Assembly: GCF_029543245.1 (NCBI RefSeq)
Contig: NZ_JARQWV010000028.1
Location: 1-64,000, forward strand
Direction of reading: 5' to 3'
Source of the DNA: Caulobacter endophyticus
Lineage (GTDB): Bacteria; Pseudomonadota; Alphaproteobacteria; Caulobacterales; Caulobacteraceae
Length of the DNA: 64,000 nucleotides
A program made the translations under genes and the position numbers. Every line of letters begins with the position of its first letter. Position 1 is the first letter of the stretch. The notes beneath the pieces are model-generated. The model searched no databases. It worked only from the letters and a program-made list of their open reading frames with translations, and was not told where the DNA came from. Below are positions 35,826 to 44,230 of this stretch, one piece after another.

Positions 35826-35869
35826 TAACCGGTACGTACAACGCCATCAAGACCCGTACCGATCGGTTA
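35826..35869. promoter_or_regulatory. Probable TetR operator between TetR and MFS genes
   Basis: TAACCGGTACG (35826-35836) and CGTACCGATCGGTTA (35855-35869) are imperfect inverted copies; the right arm has four extra bases. They fill the centre of the divergent promoter region. Symmetric sites in this position are typical of TetR autoregulation. Confidence 0.55.
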
Positions 35870-35891
35870 CATCCGACTTCCGGAGCGCCTC

Positions 35892-37157
35892 ATGGCCATG
35901 ACCCGACGCCCCTTCGGCCGCAACTACGCCTTCGTGGTGGCCGGCGTGACCTTCCTGGCCCTGCTGGCCGCCGCAGGCCTGCGGGCCGCGCCGGGCGTGC
36001 TGATCCTGCCGCTGGAAAAGAGCTTCGGCTGGGACCGCGGCTCGATCTCGCTGGCCGCCGCCATCGGCATCTTCCTCTATGGCCTGACGGGCCCCTTCGC
36101 CGCCGCGCTGATGCAGTCGTTCGGCGTTCGCAAGACGGTGAGCCTCGCTTTGGTCATGATGGCCGTCTCGACTGGGCTTTCGGCCTTCATGACCCAGAGC
36201 TGGCACTATGTGGCCACCTGGGGCGTGCTGGCGGGCTTCGGCAGCGGCGCGGTGGCCATGGTGCTGGGCGCGACCATCGTCAATCGCTGGTTCGTCGCGC
36301 GGCGCGGCCTGATGCTGGGCCTGCTGACCGCCGCCACCGCCACCGGCTCGCTGATCTTCCTGCCGGCCATGGCCTTCATCGCCGAGCACGGCGGCTGGCG
36401 CCCCGTGGTGCTGACCGTGGCCGCCGTCGCCGCTGTCATGGCGCCGATCGCCTGGCTGCTGATCCCCGAGCGTCCCTCCGACATCGGCCACAAGCCGTTC
36501 GGCGCGGGCGAGGACTGGGTGGAACCGCCGCGCGGCTCGGCCTCCAACGCCCTGGCCGGCGCCTTCGGGGCCCTGGCGCGCGCCAGCAAGACCCGGACCT
36601 TCTGGCTGCTGTTCCTGGGCTTCTTCATCTGCGGCCTGACCACCAACGGCCTGATCGGCGTGCACATGATCGCCTTCTGCGGCGACCGGGGCATGCCCGA
36701 GGTCCGCGCCGCCGGCCTGCTGGCGCTGATGGGCCTGTTCGACCTCTTCGGCACCACGGCGTCGGGCTGGCTGACCGACCGCTACGACCCGCGCAAGCTG
36801 CTCTTCGTCTACTACGCCCTGCGCGGCCTTTCGCTGATCTACCTGCCCTATTCGGACTTCTCGATCGTCAGCCTGTCGGTGTTCGCGGTGTTCTACGGCT
36901 TGGACTGGATCGCCACCGTGCCGCCGACCGCGCGCCTGGCGACCCAGGCCTTCGGCGACCGCGACGGCCCGATCGTGTTCGGCTGGATCGCCGCCGGCCA
37001 CCAGCTGGGCGCAGCCACGGCCGCCGTCGGCGCCGGCATGATCCGCGCCGCCCAGGGCCAGTACGTCCAGGCGTTCGTGCTGGCGGGCGTCGCCGGCCTG
37101 ATCGCGGCGGGCGCCTCGCTGCTCATCCGGCGGGAGGTCAAGGCGATGGCGGCCTAG
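35892..37157 (+). CDS. MFS transporter
   Basis: The 421-residue inner-membrane protein has 12 predicted segments. The MFS loop motif after helix 2 appears as AALMQSFGVRKTVSL, and a second-half copy is GWLTDRYDPRKLLF. It is divergent from a TetR regulator, which suggests an inducible exporter of small molecules. The ATG at 35892 follows CGGAG. Its 3' end overlaps the convergent PIN toxin gene by 4 bases. Confidence 0.92.
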   Translation: MAMTRRPFGRNYAFVVAGVTFLALLAAAGLRAAPGVLILPLEKSFGWDRGSISLAAAIGIFLYGLTGPFAAALMQSFGVRKTVSLALVMMAVSTGLSAFMTQSWHYVATWGVLAGFGSGAVAMVLGATIVNRWFVARRGLMLGLLTAATATGSLIFLPAMAFIAEHGGWRPVVLTVAAVAAVMAPIAWLLIPERPSDIGHKPFGAGEDWVEPPRGSASNALAGAFGALARASKTRTFWLLFLGFFICGLTTNGLIGVHMIAFCGDRGMPEVRAAGLLALMGLFDLFGTTASGWLTDRYDPRKLLFVYYALRGLSLIYLPYSDFSIVSLSVFAVFYGLDWIATVPPTARLATQAFGDRDGPIVFGWIAAGHQLGAATAAVGAGMIRAAQGQYVQAFVLAGVAGLIAAGASLLIRREVKAMAA

Positions 37158-37570
37158 GCGCTCCAGGGATCGAAGACGGGTCCGCCCCAGGACTCGAAAT
37201 CGCGAACGTTGCGGGTGACAAGGGTCAGGCCATGGACCTCGGCGGTCGCGGCCAGGAAGGCGTCGATGGAGGGCATGGTCCGCCTGGCGTTTTCGGCCGA
37301 GCGACGGATTCGGGCCTGGATCTTGGCGACTTCGGCATCGACAGGCAGTACGCGCTCGCCGAAGTCGACGATCACTTCCTCCACCCAGGCCCGCAGACTG
37401 TCGGCTTTCCGGCCAGGCGCCAGCCGCTCGACGCCATAAGCCGCCTCGGCCACGCTCATGGCGCTGATGAACAGCGTCGACGTGGGCTGATCCGACAGCC
37501 ACCGGGCAACACCGGAATGAGGCGTCAGCTTCGTGGCGTCGGAGAAGACGTTGGTGTCGAGCAGGAACAT
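37154..37570 (-). CDS. PIN domain toxin (VapC-like ribonuclease)
   Basis: The 138-residue PIN nuclease has the acidic catalytic set: DTNVFSD at the N-terminus, the Glu in SVAEAAYGVE, then PSIDAFLAATAEVHGLTLVT and RNVRDFE. VapC-type toxins cleave tRNA or rRNA when freed from their antitoxin. The start codon overlaps the antitoxin stop by one base (TGATG), and the pair is transcribed antitoxin first. Confidence 0.92.
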   Translation of the reverse strand: MFLLDTNVFSDATKLTPHSGVARWLSDQPTSTLFISAMSVAEAAYGVERLAPGRKADSLRAWVEEVIVDFGERVLPVDAEVAKIQARIRRSAENARRTMPSIDAFLAATAEVHGLTLVTRNVRDFESWGGPVFDPWSA

Positions 37571-37839
37571 CAGAACTCGACGACCCGGCCAGGATCCTGG
37601 TCGCGAGCGAAGAGTTCGGCATGTTCCTCATCACTGAGGACGCGATATTTGGGATCTAGCCAGGAAGGCGACTTCTGCGGAGCCGCGTTGCGCAGCCGCT
37701 CATACTCCTCGGCCGACAGCACCACGGCGGCGTCCTGGCCGTCACGGGTCAGGTGCTGCGGCCCCTGCGTGCGGGCGCGCTCGACCACTTCGCCGAACTT
37801 GGCCTCGGCTTCGGCCAGGCTCCAGGTCCCGTCAGGCAT
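37570..37839 (-). CDS. Phd/YefM-type antitoxin
   Basis: The 89-residue protein has the Phd/YefM N-terminal DNA-binding fold (TWSLAEAEAKFGEVVERART, RDGQDAAVVLSAEEYERL). An acidic, flexible C-terminal tail would wrap the PIN toxin. I chose the ATG at 37839 because it gives the normal family start and follows TGAGGG; an upstream start at 37866 only adds nine residues. It likely represses its own promoter with the toxin as co-repressor. Confidence 0.88.
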   Translation of the reverse strand: MPDGTWSLAEAEAKFGEVVERARTQGPQHLTRDGQDAAVVLSAEEYERLRNAAPQKSPSWLDPKYRVLSDEEHAELFARDQDPGRVVEF

Positions 37840-37858
37840 GACGCCCTCACCAAAGAAA

Positions 37859-37897
37859 ACGACCACCCCGGCAGGATAGCCAGGGTGGTCGTTTTTT
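37859..37897. terminator. Bidirectional terminator
   Basis: CGACCACCC (37860-37868) pairs with GGGTGGTCG (37883-37891), flanked by AAAA on the left and TTTTTT on the right. It ends the minus-strand DUF3126 gene transcript and shields the antitoxin promoter. Confidence 0.8.
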
Positions 37898-37921
37898 CAA
37901 AGCCGAAGGCGCTTTGAGCGC

Positions 37922-38128
37922 TTAGTCGAGGTCTTCGGCCAGGATGGCCATCTCGAACATGTACGAGCCGTCCTCGTCCTCGTCCTGGAAGACGACGCCG
38001 ATGAACTCGCCCTTCACTTCGACCTCGGCCGAGTCCTTCTGCTTCGGACGGGCCTTCACGGCGATGTGCGGGTTGCCGAAGGTGCGCTTCAGGTGGGCTT
38101 CGAGCTTGGCGATGGCGGCGGCGTCCAC
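37922..38128 (-). CDS. DUF3126 family small protein
   Basis: The 68-residue protein matches the conserved alphaproteobacterial DUF3126 family (KLEAHLKRTFGNPHIAVKAR, KGEFIGVVFQDEDEDG). It is acidic at the C-terminus and has no signal or membrane segment. The function is unknown. It is monocistronic, with a terminator immediately after it. Confidence 0.9.
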   Translation of the reverse strand: MDAAAIAKLEAHLKRTFGNPHIAVKARPKQKDSAEVEVKGEFIGVVFQDEDEDGSYMFEMAILAEDLD

Positions 38129-38234
38129 GGGGGGCTCCTGATCTCGTTGGTGGGCTTTCGCCCCCGTGGGGCGGAATGGCGGGAAACTAGAGGTCCACGG
38201 CGCAAAGTGTAAGGCCTTTTGCGCGGGCGCCCGC

Positions 38235-39146
38235 TCAGGTCTGTTGAGAAAACGGCGGCGGCGGCGAGGCTCGGCCCTGCTCGACCAGCCAGTCGCGGAA
38301 CCGCCGGGCCCCGCGCGAGGCGCCCGACTTGGGGGTCAGCGCGCACAGCAGGGTGGGCTGGGGAACCATGCCCAGCGGCGCGACCAGCCGGCCGGCCGCC
38401 AGGTCGCGCTCGACGAAGGCGTGCGGAACCATGGCCACGCCCAGCCCGGCCGCGGCGGCCTCGATCATGTAGAAATAGTGGTCGAACTCGCGCACCAGCC
38501 CGGCCGGCGGCAAGGCCACGCCCGCCCCCTCGGCCCACTGGTCCCAGCCGTGCAGGAAGGTCTTGGTGTGCAGGCGCGGCAGGTTCAGCAGTCCCTCGAC
38601 GCTGGACGCCTTCGCCGCTAGGTCGGGCGCCACGACGGGGCCGACATGGGTGTCGAGAAAGGCCGTCGCCTCGCCGTCCAGCGAAGCTGGGCCATCGGGA
38701 TCGCGCATGCGGATGGCCAGATCGATCCCGTCGGCGCGGAAGTCGAACGGCCCGTTGGACTCGGCCACCCGCACCGGTGTGTCGGGAAAGCGCTCCAGGA
38801 AGTCTGGCAGGCGCGGGATCAGCCACTTCATGGCGAAGGTCGGCAGGCACGACACCACCGTCGGACGCGGCTCGTCCTCGGGCGGGCGCGGCACGGCCTC
38901 CTCGAGAATGTCGAAGGCTCGAGTCAGGCCCTGGGCCAGCTTCAGCCCAGCCTCGGTCATGGTCAGCCGGTTGCGCGGCCCCTCGGTCAGGGCGACGCCG
39001 AGATGCGCCTCCAACTGGCGGACCTGACGGCTGACCGCGCCGTGGGTGACGCACAGCTCGTCGGCGGCCAGGGTCATGCGCCCACGCCGGCCGAAGGCCT
39101 CGAAGGCGCGCAGGGCGTTCAGCGGCGGCAGCGGACGTCGAGCCAT
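38235..39146 (-). CDS. LysR family transcriptional regulator (GcvA-like)
   Basis: The 303-residue protein has the GcvA-type helix-turn-helix (PPLNALRAFEAFGRRGRMTL and LCVTHGAVSRQVRQLEAHLG) at residues 5-60, followed by a LysR effector domain. The ATG at 39146 follows TGAGG and gives the usual family N-terminus. It is divergent from a very short possible gene at 39218. Its targets are unknown. Confidence 0.92.
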   Translation of the reverse strand: MARRPLPPLNALRAFEAFGRRGRMTLAADELCVTHGAVSRQVRQLEAHLGVALTEGPRNRLTMTEAGLKLAQGLTRAFDILEEAVPRPPEDEPRPTVVSCLPTFAMKWLIPRLPDFLERFPDTPVRVAESNGPFDFRADGIDLAIRMRDPDGPASLDGEATAFLDTHVGPVVAPDLAAKASSVEGLLNLPRLHTKTFLHGWDQWAEGAGVALPPAGLVREFDHYFYMIEAAAAGLGVAMVPHAFVERDLAAGRLVAPLGMVPQPTLLCALTPKSGASRGARRFRDWLVEQGRASPPPPFSQQT

Positions 39147-39217
39147 GTGACGAAACCTCACAGACCTCGACCGATAAGTCGTTAGCCGCGCCGGGGCAAC
39201 CGACGGATAAACGGCGC

Positions 39218-39349
39218 ATGGACAGACAGCGGAAAATCACGCCGGCCCAGTGGGCGGCGGTCGCGGCCCTGTGGGCGCTGGCGATCTACGGGATGGCGGC
39301 GGAGAAGCCGGCGAGGCTGGAGACGGCGCGGCTGACGGCCTGCCGTTGA
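39218..39349 (+). CDS. Possible 43-residue membrane peptide
   Basis: A short frame (MDRQRKITPAQWAAVAALWA, then LAIYGMAAEKPARLE) encodes a basic N-terminus and one hydrophobic helix of about 17 residues. It starts 71 bases from the divergent LysR gene, a common place for a LysR target. No strong ribosome site is visible. Confidence 0.4.
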   Translation: MDRQRKITPAQWAAVAALWALAIYGMAAEKPARLETARLTACR

Positions 39350-39362
39350 AGACCTCTATCCG

Positions 39363-39503
39363 TCGTCATCCCGGCCGAAGCGTAGCGTAGAGCCGGGACC
39401 CAGGGGCAGCCGCAACGCATGTCCGCCGCCTCGGGGGATGACCCTTTGCCGCGCCCGCCCCCCTGGGTCCCGGATAAGCGCTACGCGCTTTCCGGGATGA
39501 CGA
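39363..39503. repeat. Palindromic intergenic repeat (GTCATCCCGG type)
   Basis: Outer arms are GTCATCCCGG (39365-39374) and CCGGGATGAC (39492-39501). Inner arms are GCCGGGACCCAGGGG and CCCCCTGGGTCCCGG. An AAGCGTAGCG / AAGCGCTACGCGCTT feature adds further symmetry. It lies between the small peptide and the convergent cysE. Confidence 0.8.
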
Positions 39504-39532
39504 ACTTGAGGACCGGGAGCCCGAAAGCCCCC

Positions 39533-40363
39533 TCAGATCACGTAGTCGTACACCACGTCGGCCAGGGTGTGGTCCATGGTCCGGGCCGGCTCTTCACAGG
39601 TGGGGCAGTTGACGATGCGGGCCGGCACGCCGGCGGCGGTGCAGTGGGCCGGGATGGGTTTCAGCACCACCGAGCCCGAGGCCACCTTGGCGTAGTCGCC
39701 GATCTGGATGTTGCCCAGCACCTTGGCGCCCGCGCCCAGCAGCACGCCCTTGCCGATCTTGGGGTGGCGGTCGCCGCGCTCGGCGCCGGTGCCGCCCAGG
39801 GTCACGCCGTGCAGCATCGAGACGTCGTCACCGACCACCGCGGTCTCGCCGATGACGATGCCGGTGCCGTGGTCGATGAACACGCCCGCGCCCACGCGCG
39901 AGGCCGGGTGGATGTCGACCTGGAAGACCTCGCTGGCGCGGCTCTGCAGGTAGAAGGCCAGGGTCTCGCGGTTGTTGTTCCACAGCCAGTGGGAGACGCG
40001 GTGGGTCTGCAGGGCCAGGAAGCCCTTGAAGAACAGGAACGGCTGGACGTAGCCCTTGGTAGCCGGGTCGCGCTCGAACACCGCGCGCAGGTCGGCCTCG
40101 GCGGCGGCCACCAGCGCCGGATCGCTCTCGAAGGCCTCGGCGGCGAACTCGCGGGCGGTCATGGCCCGCATCTCCTGGTCGCCCAGCTTGCGGGCCAGCT
40201 GGAAGGTCAGGGCGTCGGCCAGGTTGTCGTGGCTGAGGATCACGGCGTTGAGCAGCGAGGCCAGGGCCGGTTCGGCCTTGGCGGCGTGTTCGGCCTGGTT
40301 GCGCAGCGCGGCCCAGACGGGCGGCGCGGCCTTATCGGTCACGACTTCAAGCGGCTTGGCCAC
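39533..40363 (-). CDS. cysE: Serine O-acetyltransferase
   Basis: The 276-residue enzyme converts serine and acetyl-CoA to O-acetylserine, the first step of cysteine synthesis. The N-terminal helical region (about 1-150) is followed by the left-handed beta-helix (VDIHPASRVGAGVFIDHGTG, VGDDVSMLHGVTLGG) with the catalytic His residues in IDHGTG and MLHGVT. The protein ends in isoleucine (VYDYVI), the residue that inserts into the CysK active site in the cysteine synthase complex. The NUDIX gene precedes it by 74 bases. Confidence 0.95.
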   Translation of the reverse strand: MAKPLEVVTDKAAPPVWAALRNQAEHAAKAEPALASLLNAVILSHDNLADALTFQLARKLGDQEMRAMTAREFAAEAFESDPALVAAAEADLRAVFERDPATKGYVQPFLFFKGFLALQTHRVSHWLWNNNRETLAFYLQSRASEVFQVDIHPASRVGAGVFIDHGTGIVIGETAVVGDDVSMLHGVTLGGTGAERGDRHPKIGKGVLLGAGAKVLGNIQIGDYAKVASGSVVLKPIPAHCTAAGVPARIVNCPTCEEPARTMDHTLADVVYDYVI

Positions 40364-40437
40364 GGGGCTCTCCCTTCCCAGCGGTGACTAGAGCATATTT
40401 ATTCAAAACGCTCCAGCCGAACAGAACGGCGCGCAGG

Positions 40438-41049
40438 TCACCGCGCCAGGACCAGCGCGGCCAGATCGGCCGGCAGCTCGCCCACGACCGCCATATGGTG
40501 CACCCGGAGCAGTAACGCCACCGTCAACGAGTCCGGCATTCGCCCTGTGACCGCCGCTTCCAGCGCATCGGTGAACGGAACACGGGCCACGGCCAGGTCT
40601 TCGGTGTCGTCCGGCTCGGCCGTGGTCGGCGTCAGATCCAGCGCCAGGAAGCCATAGGCGACCTCGTCGCTGATCGAATTGGACAGCTCCATGGTCAGGA
40701 TCGGGCGCCAGTCGGCGGCGACCAGACCCACCTCCTCGGCCAGCTCGCGCTTGGCGCCATCGAGCGGGTCCTCGCCCATCGGCGCCCCGCCCTCGGGGAT
40801 CTCCCAGCTGTAGTTGCCGCGCGGGAAGCGGGCCTGGCCCACCAGGGTCACTGTGCCGTCGGCATGCAGCGGCACGATCCCGATCGCCTGGTTCTTGAAG
40901 CTGACCTTGCCGTACAGCGCCGGATTTCCAGTGGGCGCGACGGCCTGGTGCTCGGTCACGTTGATCCAGGGATTATCGTAGACGACCTTGGCGCTGGTGA
41001 CGCCCCAGCCCTCGCCGTGCGGTTTCAGCCAGGCGAATTTCTCGGACAT
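40438..41049 (-). CDS. NUDIX hydrolase (ADP-ribose pyrophosphatase-like)
   Basis: The 203-residue protein has the Nudix box GGAPMGEDPLDGAKRELAEE-VGL around residue 105, exactly fitting GX5EX7REUXEEXGU. The flanking strands (FKNQAIGIVPLHADGTVTLV, RGNYSWEIPEGG) match ADP-ribose and nucleotide-sugar pyrophosphatases. The ATG at 41049 gives MSEKFAWLKPHG. The frame continues upstream but the extra part is antisense to the nitroreductase gene. Confidence 0.92.
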   Translation of the reverse strand: MSEKFAWLKPHGEGWGVTSAKVVYDNPWINVTEHQAVAPTGNPALYGKVSFKNQAIGIVPLHADGTVTLVGQARFPRGNYSWEIPEGGAPMGEDPLDGAKRELAEEVGLVAADWRPILTMELSNSISDEVAYGFLALDLTPTTAEPDDTEDLAVARVPFTDALEAAVTGRMPDSLTVALLLRVHHMAVVGELPADLAALVLAR

Positions 41050-41126
41050 GCGAACGACTCGCGACTTGTGCCGGCCGGGGCTCGGCCATAGGTGACGTGC
41101 CTGTAGCGCGCTTTCAGGAGATCGTC

Positions 41127-41741
41127 TTGGCCGGTTCCATTCCCCCCGCCCCCGAATTCGGCGAACCGATCGCGATCGAGGCGGCGCCCGAGGTCCTGAA
41201 CTTCCTGGCGCGCCGTCGGTCCGCGTCGGCGATGGCGCTGCACGCGCCGGGCCCCAGCGAGGACGAGCTGGCCGACCTGCTGCGCCTGGCCGCGCGCGTG
41301 CCCGACCACGGCAAGCTTTCTCCCTGGCGGTTCGTGATCCTGCGCGGCGAGGCCAAGGCCGCCTTCGCCGCGAAGATCGCGCCCCTGGCCGCCGACCAGG
41401 CCAACCCAACCAAGGCCACGGCCGCCATGCGCAAGCTGACGACCCCGCCCCTGGCCATCGCCGTGATCTCGCGCCCCGTGCCGCACGAGGTGCCCGAATG
41501 GGAGCAGGTGATGAGCGCCGGCGCCGTGTGCACCCAGCTGCTGCTGGCCGCCTCGGCCATGGGCTACGGCGCCAACTGGATCACCGACTGGTACAGCTTC
41601 GACCCGCGGGCGCTCGACATCCTGGGCGTGGCCGAGACCGAGAAGGTCGCCGGCTTCCTCTATATCGGCACGTCGGCGGAACAGCCGCAGGAACGCGTGC
41701 GGCCGGACGTTGCGGCGATCACGAGCGAGTGGAGCGCTTAG
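41127..41741 (+). CDS. Nitroreductase family protein
   Basis: The 204-residue FMN-dependent oxidoreductase is of the YdjA-like group. FMN phosphate contacts lie in RRRSASAMALHAPG, then LLRLAARVPDHGKLSPWRF, and the C-terminal GYGANWITDWYSFD. It is likely to reduce quinones or nitro compounds. I prefer the TTG at 41127 (MAGSIPPAPEFGE) because AGGAG lies 6 bases upstream; a GTG at 41097 is in frame. It is divergent from the NUDIX gene. Confidence 0.88.
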   Translation: MAGSIPPAPEFGEPIAIEAAPEVLNFLARRRSASAMALHAPGPSEDELADLLRLAARVPDHGKLSPWRFVILRGEAKAAFAAKIAPLAADQANPTKATAAMRKLTTPPLAIAVISRPVPHEVPEWEQVMSAGAVCTQLLLAASAMGYGANWITDWYSFDPRALDILGVAETEKVAGFLYIGTSAEQPQERVRPDVAAITSEWSA

Positions 41742-41743
41742 CT

Positions 41744-41907
41744 CCTTCTCCCCTTGCGGGAGAAGGTGTCGGCAAAGCCGACGGATGAGGGGTCGCACCC
41801 ACGAAAAACGCCGCGACGGCTGATCGGCTGTCGCGGCGTCTTGCTTTTGAGAGACCCCTCACCCGACCTCCCTTCGGGAGGCCACCCTCTCCCGCAGGGG
41901 GAGAGGG
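41744..41907. repeat. Long palindromic intergenic repeat, copy 2
   Basis: It has the same outer arms as the copy at 12245-12411 (CTTCTCCCCTTGCGGGAGAAG and CTCTCCCGCAGGGGGAGAG) but in reversed order. The TGAGGGGTC / GACCCCTCA inner arms are also present. The core CGCCGCGACGGC / GCTGTCGCGGCG keeps the plus-strand direction of copy 1, so core and flanks are inverted relative to each other between copies. Confidence 0.85.
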
Positions 41908-41923
41908 ACCAGGAGCTAGCGGT

Positions 41924-42379
41924 TCACCCCCGGCCGCGATACGGCGCCACGCCCTGGTCCGGCACCCACAGGCCTTCCGGCGCCGGGCCGGTCTGCCAGA
42001 AGACGTCGATCGGGATGCCGCCGCGCGGGTACCAGTAGCCGCCGATGCGCAGCCAGCGCGGCTTGGCGACCTCGACGATCTTGCGCGCCACCTTGACCGT
42101 GCAGTCCTCGTGGAACGAGCCGTGGTTGCGGAAGCTGGTCAGATAGAGCTTCAGCGACTTGCTCTCGATCAGCCAGTCGCCCGGCGCGTAGTCGATCACG
42201 AGGTGGGCGAAGTCGGGCTGGCCCGTCACCGGGCACAGCGAGGTGAATTCGGGGGCGACGAAGCGCGCCAAGTACAGCACGTCGCTCTGCGGGTTCGGCA
42301 CGGCCTCGAGGACGGCGGCTTCCGGGTTCTCGGGAGCGGCGACGGTCTGGCCCAGCTGGGTCACGGAAAGTTCGGTCAT
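41924..42379 (-). CDS. queF: NADPH-dependent 7-cyano-7-deazaguanine reductase
   Basis: The 151-residue QueF, short unimodular form, reduces preQ0 to preQ1 in queuosine synthesis. The catalytic Cys lies in SLCPVTGQPDFAH with the Asp in the same motif. The family signature ESKSLKLYLTSFRNHGSFHE follows. No other queuosine gene is adjacent. The start ATG at 42379 is well placed; the gene diverges from an SDR gene. Confidence 0.95.
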   Translation of the reverse strand: MTELSVTQLGQTVAAPENPEAAVLEAVPNPQSDVLYLARFVAPEFTSLCPVTGQPDFAHLVIDYAPGDWLIESKSLKLYLTSFRNHGSFHEDCTVKVARKIVEVAKPRWLRIGGYWYPRGGIPIDVFWQTGPAPEGLWVPDQGVAPYRGRG

Positions 42380-42465
42380 GGCGGCGATTTAGGCCTCCGC
42401 CCCCGGCGAGACAAGCGCCGGCGCCCTCGCTACGGTGTCGCAAACACTTGTTTGGGAGAGAAGCG

Positions 42466-43263
42466 ATGACGGACTTCGACGGCTTCACGGTGGTGGTCAC
42501 GGGCGCCTCGACGGGCCTGGGCCGGGCGATCGCGGTCGAGACCGCCCGCCGGGGCGCGGGCCTGGTGGTGGTCAACTTCGCCAGCAGCGCAGAAGAGGCC
42601 GAGGAGACCGCCCGCCAGGTCGAGGCCCTTGGCGCCAAGGCCGTGCTGGCCCAGGGCGACGTCGCCGACGACGCCGACTGCCGCAGGATCGTCGAGGCCG
42701 CCGCGCCGTCGGGCCGTATCGACGCCCTGTTCAACAATGCCGGCATGACCAAGTTCGCCCCGCAGCACGGCGACCTCGACGCGGTGAACGCCGAGGACTT
42801 CCTCAAGCTCTATTCGGTCAATGTGGTCGGGGCGTTCCAGATGGTCCGCGCCGCCCGCAGCCTGCTGGAGGCCGCGCCGCGTCCTGGCGCTGTGGTCAAC
42901 ACCAGCTCGATCGCCGGTGTCATGGGCAACGGCTCTTCGGTGCCCTACGCGGCTTCGAAGGGCGCGATGACGACCATGACCCTGTCCTTGGCGCGGGCCC
43001 TGGCGCCGAGGATCCGCGTCAACGCCATCTGCCCCGGCTTCATCGACACGCCGTGGTTCGGCAAGGCCATGGACGAGGACCGCGTGGCCCGGCTGCGCGC
43101 AGGAGCGGCGGCGGCCACGCCGCTGCAGGTCGCCTCCACCGCCGAGGACGTGGCCAGCGCCGCTGTGTTCCTGGCCTCGCCCGCCGCACGCCACGTCACC
43201 GGCGAAACCCTGCTGGTTGACGCCGGCCTGCATCTGGGCGCGGCGACCCTGTCGATGCGCTGA
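42466..43263 (+). CDS. SDR family oxidoreductase (FabG-like)
   Basis: The 265-residue short-chain dehydrogenase has the cofactor motif TGASTGLGRAIA at residues 11-22, NNAG at about 91-94 and the catalytic Ser in NTSSIAGVMG. The YxxxK motif is YAASK near 164. The C-terminus, HVTGETLLVDAGLHLG, is typical of FabG-like enzymes. The ATG at 42466 follows GGGAG. The substrate is unknown. Confidence 0.92.
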   Translation: MTDFDGFTVVVTGASTGLGRAIAVETARRGAGLVVVNFASSAEEAEETARQVEALGAKAVLAQGDVADDADCRRIVEAAAPSGRIDALFNNAGMTKFAPQHGDLDAVNAEDFLKLYSVNVVGAFQMVRAARSLLEAAPRPGAVVNTSSIAGVMGNGSSVPYAASKGAMTTMTLSLARALAPRIRVNAICPGFIDTPWFGKAMDEDRVARLRAGAAAATPLQVASTAEDVASAAVFLASPAARHVTGETLLVDAGLHLGAATLSMR

Positions 43264-43287
43264 AGTCGCACGCAAACGCGGATCGAC

Positions 43288-43354
43288 AACTTGCCGACAA
43301 CTGTGGCCGATGCGCCGCTTGTGAAGCAAATGCGCCACAGTTGCCCAAGTTTTG
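43288..43354 (+). terminator. Extended inverted repeat after the SDR gene
   Basis: AACTTG (43288-43293) and CAACTGTGGC (43298-43307) are matched by GCCACAGTTG (43334-43343) and CAAGTT (43346-43351), followed by TTTG. Two nested perfect stems separate the SDR gene from the TorF porin promoter. It could be a terminator or a regulator site for the porin. Confidence 0.5.
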
Positions 43355-43511
43355 AGCGATCCATGTTCTTAATGCTGGCGCTGTGCCCCCTCTGATTGCA
43401 ACTAGAGCATGGCCCGCGGTTAATCCCGGCTTGTGAAGGAACGCGCTTGCAGGCGCCGCACAAGTTGGGACCACACTCCCGACGGGCTACACAAAAAAGG
43501 GGATAACACGG

Positions 43512-44204
43512 ATGAAGATCTTCAAGCTCGCGCTGGCCGCCGCGGCCGCTTCGGTCGCCCTGGGCGGCGCCGCCATGGCTCAGGAAGTCAGCCTTTCGTA
43601 CAATGTCGGCATCGCCAGCGACTACGTGTTCCGCGGCGTCAGCCAGACCAACGAAGACCCGCAAGTGTTCGGCGGCGTCGACCTCGGCTACGGCGTCGGC
43701 TACGCTGGCGTGTGGGCTTCGAACGTCGATTTCGGCACCGATGACCCGACCGTGGAAGTCGACTTCTACGCCGGCGTGAAGCCGACCGTCGGCGACGTGT
43801 CGATGGACTTCGGCGTGCTGTACTACGGCTACTCGAAGGACAAGGGCCTGACCCCCGGCAAGTACAGCTACACCGAGCTGAAGGCCGCCGTGTCGAAGCC
43901 GGTCGGCAAGGCCACCCTCGGCGGCGCCGTCTACTTCTCGCCGGAATGGCCGGGCGACCTGTCGACCGCCGTCTACTACGAAGCCAACGGCTCGATCCCG
44001 CTGAACGACAAGTTCTCGCTGAGCGGCGCCCTGGGCAAGCAGACCATCGAGGACGGCGCCGACTACACCACCTGGAACCTCGGCGTCGCCTACGCCCTGA
44101 ACGACAAGCTCTCGCTCGACGTCCGCTACTGGGACACCAGCGAGCATGACTTCGGCAGCATCTACGACTCGCGCGTCGCCGTGTCGCTGAAGGCTTCGTT
44201 CTAA
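43512..44204 (+). CDS. TorF family outer-membrane porin-like protein
   Basis: The 230-residue protein has a signal peptide (residues 1-23, ending AAMA-Q) and then a short beta-barrel. The TorF/TIGR02001 opening is VSLSYNVGIASDYVFRGVSQ, and the barrel ends in the aromatic strand VAVSLKASF. Such proteins are putative channels of unknown cargo. The ATG follows AAAGGGGAT. An unusually long 248-base leader with a strong inverted repeat precedes it, and a terminator follows at once. Confidence 0.93.
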   Translation: MKIFKLALAAAAASVALGGAAMAQEVSLSYNVGIASDYVFRGVSQTNEDPQVFGGVDLGYGVGYAGVWASNVDFGTDDPTVEVDFYAGVKPTVGDVSMDFGVLYYGYSKDKGLTPGKYSYTELKAAVSKPVGKATLGGAVYFSPEWPGDLSTAVYYEANGSIPLNDKFSLSGALGKQTIEDGADYTTWNLGVAYALNDKLSLDVRYWDTSEHDFGSIYDSRVAVSLKASF

Positions 44205-44230
44205 GCCAGGCCCTTCGGGACCAACGAACG

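Noticed and set aside
35847..37634. Minus-strand open frame of 595 residues antisense to the MFS gene
   Set aside because: Its composition is typical of a shadow frame, and it overlaps the PIN toxin gene and the MFS gene.
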